Notes under the pieces: generated by a model | Seen by the model: only the letters and a program-made list of their open reading frames with translations | Told to the model about the DNA's origin: nothing | Database searches by the model: none | In this document: positions 9,252 through 19,022 of the stretch, piece by piece | How positions within the stretch are numbered: position 1 is the first letter of the stretch | Layout: every line of letters begins with the position of its first letter | Made by a program: the position numbers and the translations under genes | From: WRGT01 sp964450405 | Lineage (GTDB): Bacteria; Spirochaetota; UBA4802; UBA5550 | Direction: 5' to 3' | NCBI GenBank assembly: GCA_964450405.1 | Contig: CAYVCQ010000018.1 | Coordinates: 38,702 to 102,701 of the forward strand | DNA length: 64,000 bases

Positions 9252-12242
9252 ATGAATAATGAAAAATCCGCAAAAACCATACTTCTTGTTGAGGATGAGG
9301 CAATCATATCTATAATTGCCTCAAAGGCACTGAAAAGGTTCGGATATAATGTAATTTCTGCTAAAAATGGTGAAATAGCCGTTAAACTTGCCGTGGAAAA
9401 TGAAGACATAGCCCTTGTTCTTATGGATATAAATCTAGGTGACGGAATTGACGGCACTGAGGCATCCAGACAGATACTTGCCCGGCGGAATATCCCGATA
9501 GTGTTTCATACCTCGCACTCAGAAAAGGAAATGGTGGAAAAAGTCCGCGGCATTACCCGGTATGGATATGTTATAAAGAACTCCGGTGATTTTGTGCTGA
9601 ATTCTACTATCGAGATGGCATTTGATCTTTTTGATGCCAACCGGATTACAGAAGAGAGTATGAATGCAATGATAGAGAGTGAGGAAAGATATCACTCTGC
9701 CTTTATGACAAGCCCCGATTCTGTTAACATAAATAAAATGAATGGTGAATATGTCGAAATAAATGATGGTTTTACTCAGCTGACAGGTTATACCCGGGAG
9801 GATGTTCTAGGCGTTCTTTCATCTGAGATCAGAATATGGGCAAGGCCGGATGACAGGGTTAAGCTAATAAAGTATTTAACTGAAGAGGGAGTGGTGGAGA
9901 ACCTTGAATCATTATTCCGCTGTAAAGATGGTTCCCTGAAAACAGCCCTGATGTCCGCCCGTGTTATTAAAATTAAAGATGAGCCGCATATATTATCAAT
10001 AACAAGAGATATCTCAGAGCGTAAGCAGTTTGAGGAAACACTTAAAACAAAAAACGAAGAACTGAATTCGGCAATGGAGGAGATGGAGGCTGCTAACGAG
10101 GAATTATCTGCGGCTAATGAAGAGCTTATCCGTACAAGTGAGGAGCTTCAGACAAATGAAAACAGATTCCGTTCGGTAGTTGAGAAATCTCATGTTGGTG
10201 TTGCAATTGTTGACGACAGTTCCAGATATATTTATGTGAACGAAGAGTTCTGCAATATTACCGGTTATGAGGGACATGAAATTCTAGGGAAGGATTTCTC
10301 ATCTCTTTTATCAGAAGAGAGTAAGAAATTATCTATTGAAAGATATAAAAGCCGCCAGCGTGGTGAAGATGTTCCGTCTCACTATGAGTTTTCATTTGTA
10401 AGGAAAAGCGGAGAAAAGCGTTATGGCGATGTGCGGAGTGCGGTATATTATGATGCATCCGGTAAAGCAAACTCTCTTATTCAGATAATGGATATAACCG
10501 AGCGCAAAAAATCAGATGCTGAACTTAGAAATCTCAATGATAAATTTATGAAAATTGCAGACAGCATTCCGGGGTATATCGCTTATGTAAATGCAGAAAC
10601 ATTGCAGTATGAATTTGTAAATGTTGCCTTTGAAAAATCATTCGGAATTCCCCGCGAAAAAATTATAGGGAACCATATTAAAGAAATCATCGGTGAAAAG
10701 AATTATCAGTTTGCCTTAAAATATATCAACGAAGTGAAAAAGGGAAAATCGGCTTCTTACGAAAATACCTTTGAACTGACATCGGGAAAACGGTGGATTC
10801 AGGTGAATTACTCCCCTGTTTTTGATGCAAGCGGACAAGTTACATCAATTGCTGTACTCAGTTATGACATGACTGAGCAGAAGATGGTGGAACAGTCGCT
10901 TAAAGAGAGTGAGTCCAGATATCGTGTTCTTTTAGATCTTGCTGTTGATGGAATACTACTTGGTTCTCACGAAGGGATTGTAACAGATGCAAATGAAAGT
11001 ATGTGCAGAATAACCGGGATGAATAAAGAGGATCTAACGGGAAAACATATAACAATGCTCCCTTTTACACCGGAGAGTCTTAATAAAAGCCCCTTCCGTT
11101 TTGATCTGATACAGATAGGGGATATTGTGGTTAATGACAGGGTGCTTGTCCGCCCGGACGGATCAGAGGTGGTTGTGGAAATGCGTTCCAGGATGATGCC
11201 TGATGGAACCTATCAGTCGATCTTTCGTGATATTACCGAGCGCAAAAAGATAGAGGAAGAACTGGTTACAAGTGAGGCCCGCTTTAGCGCGCTAATGGAT
11301 AATTTTCCAGGGCTGGTAATGATTAAAGATGCGGAGCTTAGACCTGTTTATGTAAATCGTCGCATTCGCGAACTATTTCCTGTTGAGGAATGGATTGGTA
11401 AAACTCCGGAGGAGTGCTTTCCTCCTGAAGTATCCGAACCTATGCGTGAAAATGATGAGCGCGCCTTCGCCGAAAGATATCTTCAATACGATGAGGAATG
11501 GGTAAGTAAAGACGGAGTCACCCGTGAACTGGAGACGCGCAAATTCCGCATCGAGAGACAGGGTGCGTGTTCACTGCTGGGAATTATTATTCTTGATATT
11601 ACTGAAAGAAAACATGCCGAGGATGAAATCAGAAAACTCCTCGGTGAAAAAGAGCTTATACTTAAAGAAGTTCATCATCGCATTAAAAATAATATGAATA
11701 CAATAAACAGCCTCCTTACACTTCAGGCCGATTCACTGAAAGATCCGGCAGCAATCGAAGCGCTAGAAAATGCCGGAAGCCGTGTTCATAGTATGATGGT
11801 GTTGTATGATAAATTATATCAGTCTCAGGAATTCGAGGAGATTTCAGCTGCTGATTATTTTCCATCTCTGGTGGATGAGGTTGTGGCAAATTTCCCTAAC
11901 AGCAGAATGGTGAAGGTTGAGAAACGTATAGATGATTTTGTTTTAGAAATAAAGAAAATCCAGCCGCTTGGGATAATAATTAATGAGCTGCTGACAAATA
12001 TTATGAAGTATGCAGTGGATGAAAAAAGAAATGTGCTTATCACTGTATCTGCTGTACTGAAAGATAATCATGCATTATTTATTGTTAAAGATAACGGTAG
12101 TGGTATATCAGAAGCGATTGATTTTGAAAATTCCCCCGGATTTGGATTACAGCTTATAAGTATGCTGACAGAACAGATCGGAGGAAGTATCAGTATTGAC
12201 CGCTCCGAAGGGACAAAGTTTGTAATTGAGTTTGATGTGTGA
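9252..12242 (+). CDS. Sensor histidine kinase, REC-5xPAS-HisKA_2-HATPase
   Basis: The product has 996 aa. The start MNNEKSAKTILLVEDE aligns with the paralogue at 4685. The N-terminal receiver has D59 (LVLMDINLG) and the atypical RYGYVIKNSGDFVL block, in which Lys is followed by Asn rather than Pro. Five PAS domains follow (about 135-260, 300-420, 425-540, 550-660, 675-790). A coiled coil of repeated EE-A-NEEL units lies after PAS1. The HisKA_2 core has EVHHRIKNNM (H809) and HATPase motifs NELLTN, DNGSGI and GFGLQL. It appears cytoplasmic. It differs from the 4685 protein mostly in PAS number and type, which fits duplication with PAS exchange. Confidence 0.93.
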   Translation: MNNEKSAKTILLVEDEAIISIIASKALKRFGYNVISAKNGEIAVKLAVENEDIALVLMDINLGDGIDGTEASRQILARRNIPIVFHTSHSEKEMVEKVRGITRYGYVIKNSGDFVLNSTIEMAFDLFDANRITEESMNAMIESEERYHSAFMTSPDSVNINKMNGEYVEINDGFTQLTGYTREDVLGVLSSEIRIWARPDDRVKLIKYLTEEGVVENLESLFRCKDGSLKTALMSARVIKIKDEPHILSITRDISERKQFEETLKTKNEELNSAMEEMEAANEELSAANEELIRTSEELQTNENRFRSVVEKSHVGVAIVDDSSRYIYVNEEFCNITGYEGHEILGKDFSSLLSEESKKLSIERYKSRQRGEDVPSHYEFSFVRKSGEKRYGDVRSAVYYDASGKANSLIQIMDITERKKSDAELRNLNDKFMKIADSIPGYIAYVNAETLQYEFVNVAFEKSFGIPREKIIGNHIKEIIGEKNYQFALKYINEVKKGKSASYENTFELTSGKRWIQVNYSPVFDASGQVTSIAVLSYDMTEQKMVEQSLKESESRYRVLLDLAVDGILLGSHEGIVTDANESMCRITGMNKEDLTGKHITMLPFTPESLNKSPFRFDLIQIGDIVVNDRVLVRPDGSEVVVEMRSRMMPDGTYQSIFRDITERKKIEEELVTSEARFSALMDNFPGLVMIKDAELRPVYVNRRIRELFPVEEWIGKTPEECFPPEVSEPMRENDERAFAERYLQYDEEWVSKDGVTRELETRKFRIERQGACSLLGIIILDITERKHAEDEIRKLLGEKELILKEVHHRIKNNMNTINSLLTLQADSLKDPAAIEALENAGSRVHSMMVLYDKLYQSQEFEEISAADYFPSLVDEVVANFPNSRMVKVEKRIDDFVLEIKKIQPLGIIINELLTNIMKYAVDEKRNVLITVSAVLKDNHALFIVKDNGSGISEAIDFENSPGFGLQLISMLTEQIGGSISIDRSEGTKFVIEFDV

Positions 12243-12295
12243 CGATGATGTAGCTTCGCAGCGCGCTAAGAAGCTGCATCTGTTTACAATATAAT

Positions 12296-12349
12296 TTCTC
12301 CTCCCGTTCATGTCATGGGGGAGATGCCCAATGGGCAGAGGGGGGCGGG
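12296..12349 (+). repeat. Family A repeat, right half only (A4)
   Basis: Only the right end is present: CTCCTCCC, an altered CATTCATG stem, TGCCC-AAT-GGGCA, then AGAGGGGGGCGGG, ending 10 nt before the ATG of the next kinase. The left half is replaced by unrelated sequence with a short IR (AGCTTC/GAAGCT, about 12252-12274). Confidence 0.7.
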
Positions 12350-12359
12350 TTGTATAAGT

Positions 12360-13745
12360 ATGAAATCGTCGGCTGATTTAAAAATAGAAAGAAACGACAC
12401 ATGGACAGGGATGATGTTTTATTCTGCATCGATCTTCTGGACCATCATGATTATTCTCCTTGGTGCATGGAATTACCATCAGCAGGTTACTTCAATATAT
12501 GAGATTGCACATACCGTAGCCCGGGACAGCTACAATAAAGATGTTCTCTTCAGAGACTGGGCCACGGGTCACGGAGGCGTTTATGTTCCTGTTACTGACT
12601 CTACTCAGCCGAACAAATATCTTACTCAAATTCCCGAGAGAGATATTGTAACACCCTCCGGCAAAAAACTGACATTGATGAATCCCTCCTATATGACACG
12701 TCAGATGTATGAACTGGCTGAAAAAAAGTCAGGAACTCTGGGGCATATAACCAGTTTAAACCCTATAAGACCGGAAAACTCACCCGACGAGTGGGAGAGG
12801 AAATCCCTGATGGAGTTCGAGAAGGGTACAATCGAGACTCTGACTATTGCTTCGTTGAAAGATCATAAATATTTCCGTCTTATGCGCCCTTTAGTAACAA
12901 AAGCCGGATGTCTCCGCTGTCATGCTAAACAGGGTTATAAAGAGGGTGATATACGCGGGGGTATCAGTGTATCTATACCGTGGAATTCATTTAATGATGC
13001 GTATAAAGCTCAGCTGCGGGTTCTCCTCATCGGGTACAGCGGAGTGTGGGTAACAGGCATTATAGGTCTTATACTTATGATGAGGCTGATCCGGAGATAT
13101 CTATCTGAAAGAAAAATTTCCGAAGAGCAGATTGCGTCACTTCTTAAAGAAAAAGAACTGCTTCTTAAAGAGGTTCATCATCGTATTAAAAACAATATGA
13201 ATACAATCAAGGGGCTTCTTTTTCTGCAGGCTGATTCGATGAAGGACTCTTCAGCAATTGCTGCTCTTCAGGATGCTGAGGGGCGTGTGGAGAGTATGAT
13301 GCTGCTTTATGATAAACTCTACCGTTCAGATAATTTCAGAGAGCTTTCGATAAAAAAATATCTTCCCGTTCTGGTGGAGGAGATAATCGGTAATTTCCCA
13401 AACAGCGGTATAGTCAGAGTAGAAGAGTCAATAGATAATTTTATGATTGAAGCAGATATCCTGTTCCCTTTTGGAATAATAGTAAATGAAATTATTACAA
13501 ACATGATGAAGTATGCCTTTATAGGTAGAGAAAGCGGAGTAGTAAAAATATCTGCTTCACAAAACAAGTCCCATGTTACAATTGAGATTCAGGATAACGG
13601 TATCGGTATCTCTGAATCAGTGAATATTAGTGATTCTACCGGTTTCGGAATGCAGCTTGTAAGTATGCTGACAGAACAGATCGGCGGAAATATCCGGATT
13701 GAACGAGGCGATGGTACAAAGTTTGTTCTTGAGTTTGATGTGTGA
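12360..13745 (+). CDS. Membrane sensor kinase with DUF3365/Tll0287-like haem-type sensor: TM-DUF3365-TM-HisKA_2-HATPase
   Basis: The product has 461 aa. ATG 12360 is chosen since the frame upstream only translates repeat A4. TM1 lies at about residues 20-40 (FWTIMIILLGAW). The extracytoplasmic part (about 42-215) resembles the DUF3365 (Tll0287-like) family and carries CLRCH (C184, C187, H188), a c-type haem motif, followed by GDIRGGISVSIPW. TM2 lies at about 220-245. The HisKA_2 core has EVHHRIKNNM (H274), NEIITNM, DNGIGIS and GFGMQL. The family is linked to haem-based redox or gas sensing; the ligand here is inferred only from the CxxCH. Kinase-core similarity ties it to the genes at 7432 and 19649. 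Confidence 0.9.
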   Translation: MKSSADLKIERNDTWTGMMFYSASIFWTIMIILLGAWNYHQQVTSIYEIAHTVARDSYNKDVLFRDWATGHGGVYVPVTDSTQPNKYLTQIPERDIVTPSGKKLTLMNPSYMTRQMYELAEKKSGTLGHITSLNPIRPENSPDEWERKSLMEFEKGTIETLTIASLKDHKYFRLMRPLVTKAGCLRCHAKQGYKEGDIRGGISVSIPWNSFNDAYKAQLRVLLIGYSGVWVTGIIGLILMMRLIRRYLSERKISEEQIASLLKEKELLLKEVHHRIKNNMNTIKGLLFLQADSMKDSSAIAALQDAEGRVESMMLLYDKLYRSDNFRELSIKKYLPVLVEEIIGNFPNSGIVRVEESIDNFMIEADILFPFGIIVNEIITNMMKYAFIGRESGVVKISASQNKSHVTIEIQDNGIGISESVNISDSTGFGMQLVSMLTEQIGGNIRIERGDGTKFVLEFDV

Positions 13746-13768
13746 CATCTCTACCCCCGGCCCCCTCT

Positions 13769-13803
13769 AAAGCCCCGCACCCCCTCCGGGGGTGCGGGGC
13801 TTT
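13769..13803. terminator. Perfect 16-bp hairpin, probable bidirectional terminator (family B arm)
   Basis: The arms AAAGCCCCGCACCCCC (13769-13784) and its exact complement (13788-13803) flank a TCC loop. The hairpin is very GC-rich, flanked by A3 and T3. It follows the kinase stop by 24 nt. Its core is the same sequence as the family B repeat arms. Confidence 0.6.
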
Positions 13804-13871
13804 CAGGAGAAAGGGGTTAGGGGGGAGGAGGTCTTTCAGTTTTATAAGAAAATTTAATTGTGAGGATATAT

Positions 13872-15110
13872 ATGTCAGAGAAAAGAATTTTAATCGCCGA
13901 GGATGATGTCAGTACCGGGATTATGCTGTTTGAGTTTCTTACCTCCAGGGGCTATCTGGTTGATGCTGTTAAAGATGGAAATGAAGCCCTGATAAAGTAT
14001 AAAGAAAATCCTGCACAGATTGTAATTACCGACATTGATATGCCCGGTATGGATGGAAATGAATTGATCGGACATCTTAATGCTTTCGAGATACCTCCGG
14101 TTATTTTTGTTACCACCATACATACCGACCCGGAGCTGATGATTGATATAATGAAAAAGGGAGTTTATGACTATATTCTTAAGCCTGTTGACATGAATGA
14201 TATTCTTTTAAAACTCAACCGGGCATTTGAAGCTTATGATCTTAAACGTGCATTTGAAATAGCTCAAAGGGAAAAGGTGATCCGGCTTGAGAATAATCTG
14301 GAGTGGTACAAATTCGAAGATAGAATTTTAAACCGGGATGCTAAATCGAAGGGAGCTAATGTTTTTGAGAGTCTTCTTACAAGTTTTAATCAGGGTTCCG
14401 GATTCGGCGGTCTGGTAACACTAATGTCTCTGATGAAATCAACAGCAGTTAAAGATGGTAAATTTTACAAAATTGATGAAAATCTTTTTGAAATGATTAT
14501 CGGGAATGCGTTATCGGCAGAAAAGGCTCTCCAGACTTTTGGAGATATGACGGCAATAATAACAAGTAAACATGAGCCTGATAGAATATCTTTATCTCAG
14601 CTGCACGATATAATTTTAAAAAAGATAGCAGAGCTGAATTCTCAAATTGCCGAAAGAAAACATCATGTGATGGTTAGTGATAAAAAAGAATTTTATGGAG
14701 ACTTTTATATAGAGATAAGCATGAATTTCTTTTTAAAAGCCTTTGAAGAAATCATTATCAATTCATTAAAATTTTCACCCGCAGGATCGGATGTTGTTGT
14801 CATGTTTCTTGTACAGGATGAAACACTTAATATCTCTGTTATTAATGATATATCTGGCGGGGAAAAAGGTCTTAAGGGAATACCAATAGGTTATGAAAAC
14901 CTGGTGTTTGAACCGTTTTTCAGATTGCATAAAACTGTTAATGATGATTATGAAACGCTTGATTACGGGCTTGGTCTTACTCTGGCGGAAAAGATAATAA
15001 CTAAAGATGGAGGGAATATTTCGATTAATAATATTAATGATTATTCTGACATCAAGAGCGGAGCTAAAATAAAGGTGGAATGTACGATATCATTTAATGT
15101 GAGTAAGTAG
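13872..15110 (+). CDS. Response regulator fused to HATPase-like domain without a recognisable phosphoacceptor His
   Basis: The product has 412 aa. ATG 13872 is preferred over GTG 13860 because AGGA lies 5 nt upstream. The receiver (residues 1-120) has AEDD, D54 (ITDIDMPGMDG), T and KPVD. A helical linker (about 125-290) follows with no H-box of the HisKA, HisKA_2 or HisKA_3 type. The C-terminal domain resembles GHKL ATPases (NSLKFSPAG as N-box; YGLGLTLAEKI as G2 box), but a clear G1 DxGxG box is missing (INDISGGEKG in that region). It could be a REC-controlled kinase acting on a partner, or a degenerate kinase. It lies 58 nt upstream of the hybrid kinase at 15169, probably in one transcript. 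Confidence 0.85.
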   Translation: MSEKRILIAEDDVSTGIMLFEFLTSRGYLVDAVKDGNEALIKYKENPAQIVITDIDMPGMDGNELIGHLNAFEIPPVIFVTTIHTDPELMIDIMKKGVYDYILKPVDMNDILLKLNRAFEAYDLKRAFEIAQREKVIRLENNLEWYKFEDRILNRDAKSKGANVFESLLTSFNQGSGFGGLVTLMSLMKSTAVKDGKFYKIDENLFEMIIGNALSAEKALQTFGDMTAIITSKHEPDRISLSQLHDIILKKIAELNSQIAERKHHVMVSDKKEFYGDFYIEISMNFFLKAFEEIIINSLKFSPAGSDVVVMFLVQDETLNISVINDISGGEKGLKGIPIGYENLVFEPFFRLHKTVNDDYETLDYGLGLTLAEKIITKDGGNISINNINDYSDIKSGAKIKVECTISFNVSK

Positions 15111-15168
15111 GATTTTATCGTCAGATGTTATCTTTTCAATGTAAGTTATGAAGCAATGGTAAATAATA

Positions 15169-18100
15169 ATGAGAGTACTGATCGCAGAAGATGAAGTAAT
15201 ATCACGTGTTATGCTGATTGAGATGCTGGAAAAAAAACACTACGAAGTAACAGCTGTGGAAAACGGAACCCGGGTTTTATCTGCACTGATGCAGGCCGAT
15301 CCACCGCAAATGATTATTCTTGACTGGTTCATGCCTGAAATAGACGGTATTGAAGTATGCCGCAGAATAAGATCTCAATATCCAGGGCGGCTTCCTTATA
15401 TAATTATACTGACGGCAAAAAACTCCAGGGCGGACATTATTACCGTACTGGATGCCGGTGCAGATGATTTCATTTCTAAACCGTATGATGAGGGTGAACT
15501 TCTGGCACGGGTAGGGGTTGGCCGGCGTATAGTTGAATTGGAACATAATCTGAATAATCAAATGAAAGAACTGCTCGACAGCCGCGAAAGATTTCGTGAA
15601 GTTCTCGAGAATTCGATGGTCGTTTCGTATAAACGCGATCTTAAGACAAATAGCTACGAGTATTTAAGTCCTGTATTTGCACAGATTTCCGGATATAGCT
15701 TTGAAGAAATAAATGAACTCTCAATGGATGCTATGTTGTGTCTGATACATCCGGATGATCGGGGAAAGATAGAACGCATAGTTGCGGATTCTTTTTCCGG
15801 ATCCTTAGAATCGGAATACCAGGTGGAATATCGCTTTAAACATAAAGACGGGCAGTATCGGTGGTTTCACGATCAATTCACTATCTTACACGATGCTGAT
15901 GGAAAACCTGAGTCTTTAATCGGAAGCGTGAGTAACATCACAGGACGCAAAGAGGCCGAAAAGGCTTTGCTGCAGAGTACGGAAAAATGGAAAGCAATAG
16001 TTTCAGCTTCGCCGGATGGTATCGGGATGTCATCTCTGAACGGGAAGCTGGAGTTCGTATCTGAAAAACTGGCAGAAATGTATGGTTATGATTTTGCTGA
16101 AAAAGACAAATTATTAGGCAAATCGATTTTTGATTTTATAGATCCTTCCGTTCATAAATTAATTATTGAAAATAACCGCAGTCTGATTGCAGGGAACACA
16201 AATGAGAGTATACTTGAATATGAAGCAATTAAAAAAGACGGGAGTAAATTCTTTATAAATGTTAATTCAAGCATAATGTATAATTCACCGGATAAACCCT
16301 CCGGCATATTGTTTATTCAACGTGATATAACCGGCCGGAAATTGATGGAGGAGGAAAAAAAGAAAACAGATGCAATGAATCGTATACTTTCAGTGGCGAT
16401 TGAACAGAGTCCCTTTACCGTGGTAATAACCGATGCATCCGGTAAGATTGAGTTTGTTAACCCGAATTTTGAGAAAACAACCGGTTACACCGCTGAAGAG
16501 GCGATGGGCAAAAATCCGAATATTTTGAAAACAGGAGAGACCTCCGGTTCAGAGTACAAACAATTATGGGAAACCATTAGCTTGGGAGAGAACTGGTACG
16601 GAGCCTTCCATAATAAGAAAAAAAATGGTGAAACATATTGGGAGTCTGCAGTTATTTCACCAGTCAAGGACGATGAAGGTACAATAACTCATTTTCTGGC
16701 TGTGAAAGAGGACATTACTCGAAGTATGCAGGTTGAGGATAAGCTTGCCGAATCAGTTCAAGAGGCGGAAATACTGCGAAAAAAAGCTGAAGATGCAAAT
16801 GTGGCAAAATCAGAATTTCTCGCCAGCATGAGCCATGAAATCCGCACACCGATGAACGGTGTGATCAGTATGACGAATCTTCTGTTAGATACCGGGCTTG
16901 ATGCTAAGCAGGAAAAATTTGCACGGATAATACGCTCAAGCGGTGAGGCGCTGCTTTCTTTGATAAATGATATTCTTGATTTTTCCAAGATAGAAGCTTT
17001 TAAACTCGATCTTGAAATTGTAGAGTTTTACTTAACTAATATCATAGATGATACAGTAGAATTAATGACAGTTAGAGCTGAAGAAAAGGGACTGGCTCTT
17101 GAATCAAAGATAGATCCAGATTTACCACAGTATCTCCGTGGTGATCCCGGACGGCTGCGGCAGATAATACTGAATCTTTTAAGTAACGCGATAAAATTTA
17201 CCGCAGAAGGAATGATTGAACTTCGGATTGTTATGGAGGAGGATATTGGAGATTGGGTGCGCCTGCGTTTCAGCGTCAGCGATACAGGTATAGGTATCCC
17301 CGCTGATAAAAAGGAGAGTATATTTTCACCATTTATTCAGGCGGACAACTCTGTTACACGTAAGTACGGAGGAACCGGTCTTGGCCTGACAATATCAAAG
17401 CAGCTTGCGGAGATGATGGGTGGTGCCATCGGTGTCGAGAGTGAAAAAGGGAAAGGTTCAATTTTCTGGTTTACCGCGATCTTTGAAAAGCAAAATGCAG
17501 ATCAGATTCAGGAATCATTGAAAGCAATTGCGGATATTCAAAAGCCCGCCGGTGCGATCCTGAATAAAAAATCACGGATACTCCTGGCGGAAGATAATTA
17601 TACTAATCAGATAGTTGCCGTGGAAATGCTGAAAAAAATTGGCTACAATGGAGTTGATATTGCGGCCAGCGGTTATGAGGTCCTCACGGCATTAAAAAGT
17701 ATTGAGTACGATCTTGTGCTTATGGATTGCCATATGCCTGAGCTTGACGGATTTGAGGCAACACGCCGTATCCGTAATATCAAATCAGAAGTTTTAAATC
17801 CCAGTATACCTATAATAGCAATGACGGCTCTTGCAATGAAGGGTGACATGCATAATGCTCTTGATGCCGGCATGGACGATTATCTCAGCAAACCGGTTGA
17901 GCTTCATGATCTTCTTAAAATGCTCGAAAAATGGCTCTCTCAAAATCCGGAGAATTTAATGGAGAACATTGACATGAACAAAATTGAAAATAATAATTCA
18001 CCATCTGTTGAGGAGTGCAGTTCTTTGACGCCGATATTTAACAAAGCTTCATTTCTTGCGCGATTAATGGGAGACGAAAAACTTGCTGTTAAAATCGGCA

Positions 18101-18357
18101 AAGCGTTTCTGGCGGATATGCCTGCACAGATAGAGAATCTTTTTAACGAAATCAGCAACGGAGATGCCGTAGCAGCGGGACATCAGGCTCATAAAATACG
18201 GGGAGCAAGCGCCAATGTCGGCGGCGAAGCAATGCGCGATGCAGCATCTGCATTGGAGACATCCGGTGCATCCGGTGATCTTGAATCGTTGAAGAAACTG
18301 ATGCCGAAATTACAGCATGAGTTTGAATTGTTAAGGTTGGCTCTGGATAAAGAGTGA
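15169..18357 (+). CDS. BarA-like hybrid kinase: REC-3xPAS-HisKA-HATPase-REC-HPt
   Basis: The product has 1062 aa. The N-terminal REC has D52 (IILDWFMPEIDG) and SKPYDEGELLARV. Three PAS domains lie at about residues 145-265, 270-390 and 400-520; the third ends GENWYGAFHNKKKNGETYW, typical of redox/flavin-like PAS. HisKA carries His556 in MSHEIRTPMNG. HATPase motifs are NLLSNAIKF, DTGIGIPAD and GGTGLGLT. The C-terminal REC has LAEDN and MDCHMPELDGFEA, with SKP. The HPt domain (about 955-1062) has His1008 in AHKIRGASANVG. All parts of a four-step phosphorelay are in one polypeptide. No TM helix is visible. The downstream DNA-binding regulator is not obvious locally. Confidence 0.94.
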   Translation: MRVLIAEDEVISRVMLIEMLEKKHYEVTAVENGTRVLSALMQADPPQMIILDWFMPEIDGIEVCRRIRSQYPGRLPYIIILTAKNSRADIITVLDAGADDFISKPYDEGELLARVGVGRRIVELEHNLNNQMKELLDSRERFREVLENSMVVSYKRDLKTNSYEYLSPVFAQISGYSFEEINELSMDAMLCLIHPDDRGKIERIVADSFSGSLESEYQVEYRFKHKDGQYRWFHDQFTILHDADGKPESLIGSVSNITGRKEAEKALLQSTEKWKAIVSASPDGIGMSSLNGKLEFVSEKLAEMYGYDFAEKDKLLGKSIFDFIDPSVHKLIIENNRSLIAGNTNESILEYEAIKKDGSKFFINVNSSIMYNSPDKPSGILFIQRDITGRKLMEEEKKKTDAMNRILSVAIEQSPFTVVITDASGKIEFVNPNFEKTTGYTAEEAMGKNPNILKTGETSGSEYKQLWETISLGENWYGAFHNKKKNGETYWESAVISPVKDDEGTITHFLAVKEDITRSMQVEDKLAESVQEAEILRKKAEDANVAKSEFLASMSHEIRTPMNGVISMTNLLLDTGLDAKQEKFARIIRSSGEALLSLINDILDFSKIEAFKLDLEIVEFYLTNIIDDTVELMTVRAEEKGLALESKIDPDLPQYLRGDPGRLRQIILNLLSNAIKFTAEGMIELRIVMEEDIGDWVRLRFSVSDTGIGIPADKKESIFSPFIQADNSVTRKYGGTGLGLTISKQLAEMMGGAIGVESEKGKGSIFWFTAIFEKQNADQIQESLKAIADIQKPAGAILNKKSRILLAEDNYTNQIVAVEMLKKIGYNGVDIAASGYEVLTALKSIEYDLVLMDCHMPELDGFEATRRIRNIKSEVLNPSIPIIAMTALAMKGDMHNALDAGMDDYLSKPVELHDLLKMLEKWLSQNPENLMENIDMNKIENNNSPSVEECSSLTPIFNKASFLARLMGDEKLAVKIGKAFLADMPAQIENLFNEISNGDAVAAGHQAHKIRGASANVGGEAMRDAASALETSGASGDLESLKKLMPKLQHEFELLRLALDKE

Positions 18358-18467
18358 GACAAAAACTCAATGTAATGGTACATGGGTTTTCCTGAAATTT
18401 GATACTTCGATAGTCTCTTCGGCCGGTGAGGATAAGTTTGTTGTTTGATGAAAAATTAAAACGCTAC

Positions 18468-19022
18468 TTAGTCAAAGTATATAACAGCCGGAGTTTGTTT
18501 TATCCGTCTTTCAACTTCGCGCCGTCGTTCCATAGTTGTAGAGTCTTCCGTTGAGGCTTCTCTGGATTTTATTCTTTTTATCAGAACCTCGTCCGTATCT
18601 GAATGGTAGTAAATCCGCCTTGAATCGACCCCTCCGAAATTATAGTTGATTATAGGAATTTTTTCTATTTCCAGAAATGAAATTACAGATTCTACGTTTT
18701 TCATTCCCATATTGAATTCTGATGAAATTGCAGAGAGTATCGCGGCTCCCCCGAAAACTTTTGCAGTCAATTTATACCTGTCCGCGCCAAGTTTCATCAT
18801 CTGATTGATGAGAAGTTCCATAGCATTAATTCCGTACCTTGAGTCGATGATATCAACTCTGTCAGGAGCACCTCCCGGAAGGAGAATATGATTCATACCT
18901 CCTATCTTTCTTACCTTATCATAAAGGCATACTGCCACACATGGTCCGAGTAAAGTAGAAATAATAACAGGTGTATTGCTTGCGTGATATTCTCCAATAT
19001 GAATATTGAAAGTAGGTTTCAT
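18468..19022 (-). CDS. cheD: Chemoreceptor glutamine deamidase CheD
   Basis: The product has 184 aa. It has the CheD signature: catalytic Cys28 in LLGPCVAVCLYD and His45 in GGMNHILLP, followed by RYGINAMELLINQMMKLGA and KVFGGA. CheD deamidates selected receptor glutamines and can interact with CheC/CheY in other bacteria. AAAGGTGA lies upstream of the start. The C-terminal tail of about 25 residues is charged (SREASTEDSTTMERRREVE). It is transcribed divergently from a CheY-like gene, away from the main che operon, and converges with the kinase at 15169. Confidence 0.95.
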   Translation of the reverse strand: MKPTFNIHIGEYHASNTPVIISTLLGPCVAVCLYDKVRKIGGMNHILLPGGAPDRVDIIDSRYGINAMELLINQMMKLGADRYKLTAKVFGGAAILSAISSEFNMGMKNVESVISFLEIEKIPIINYNFGGVDSRRIYYHSDTDEVLIKRIKSREASTEDSTTMERRREVERRIKQTPAVIYFD

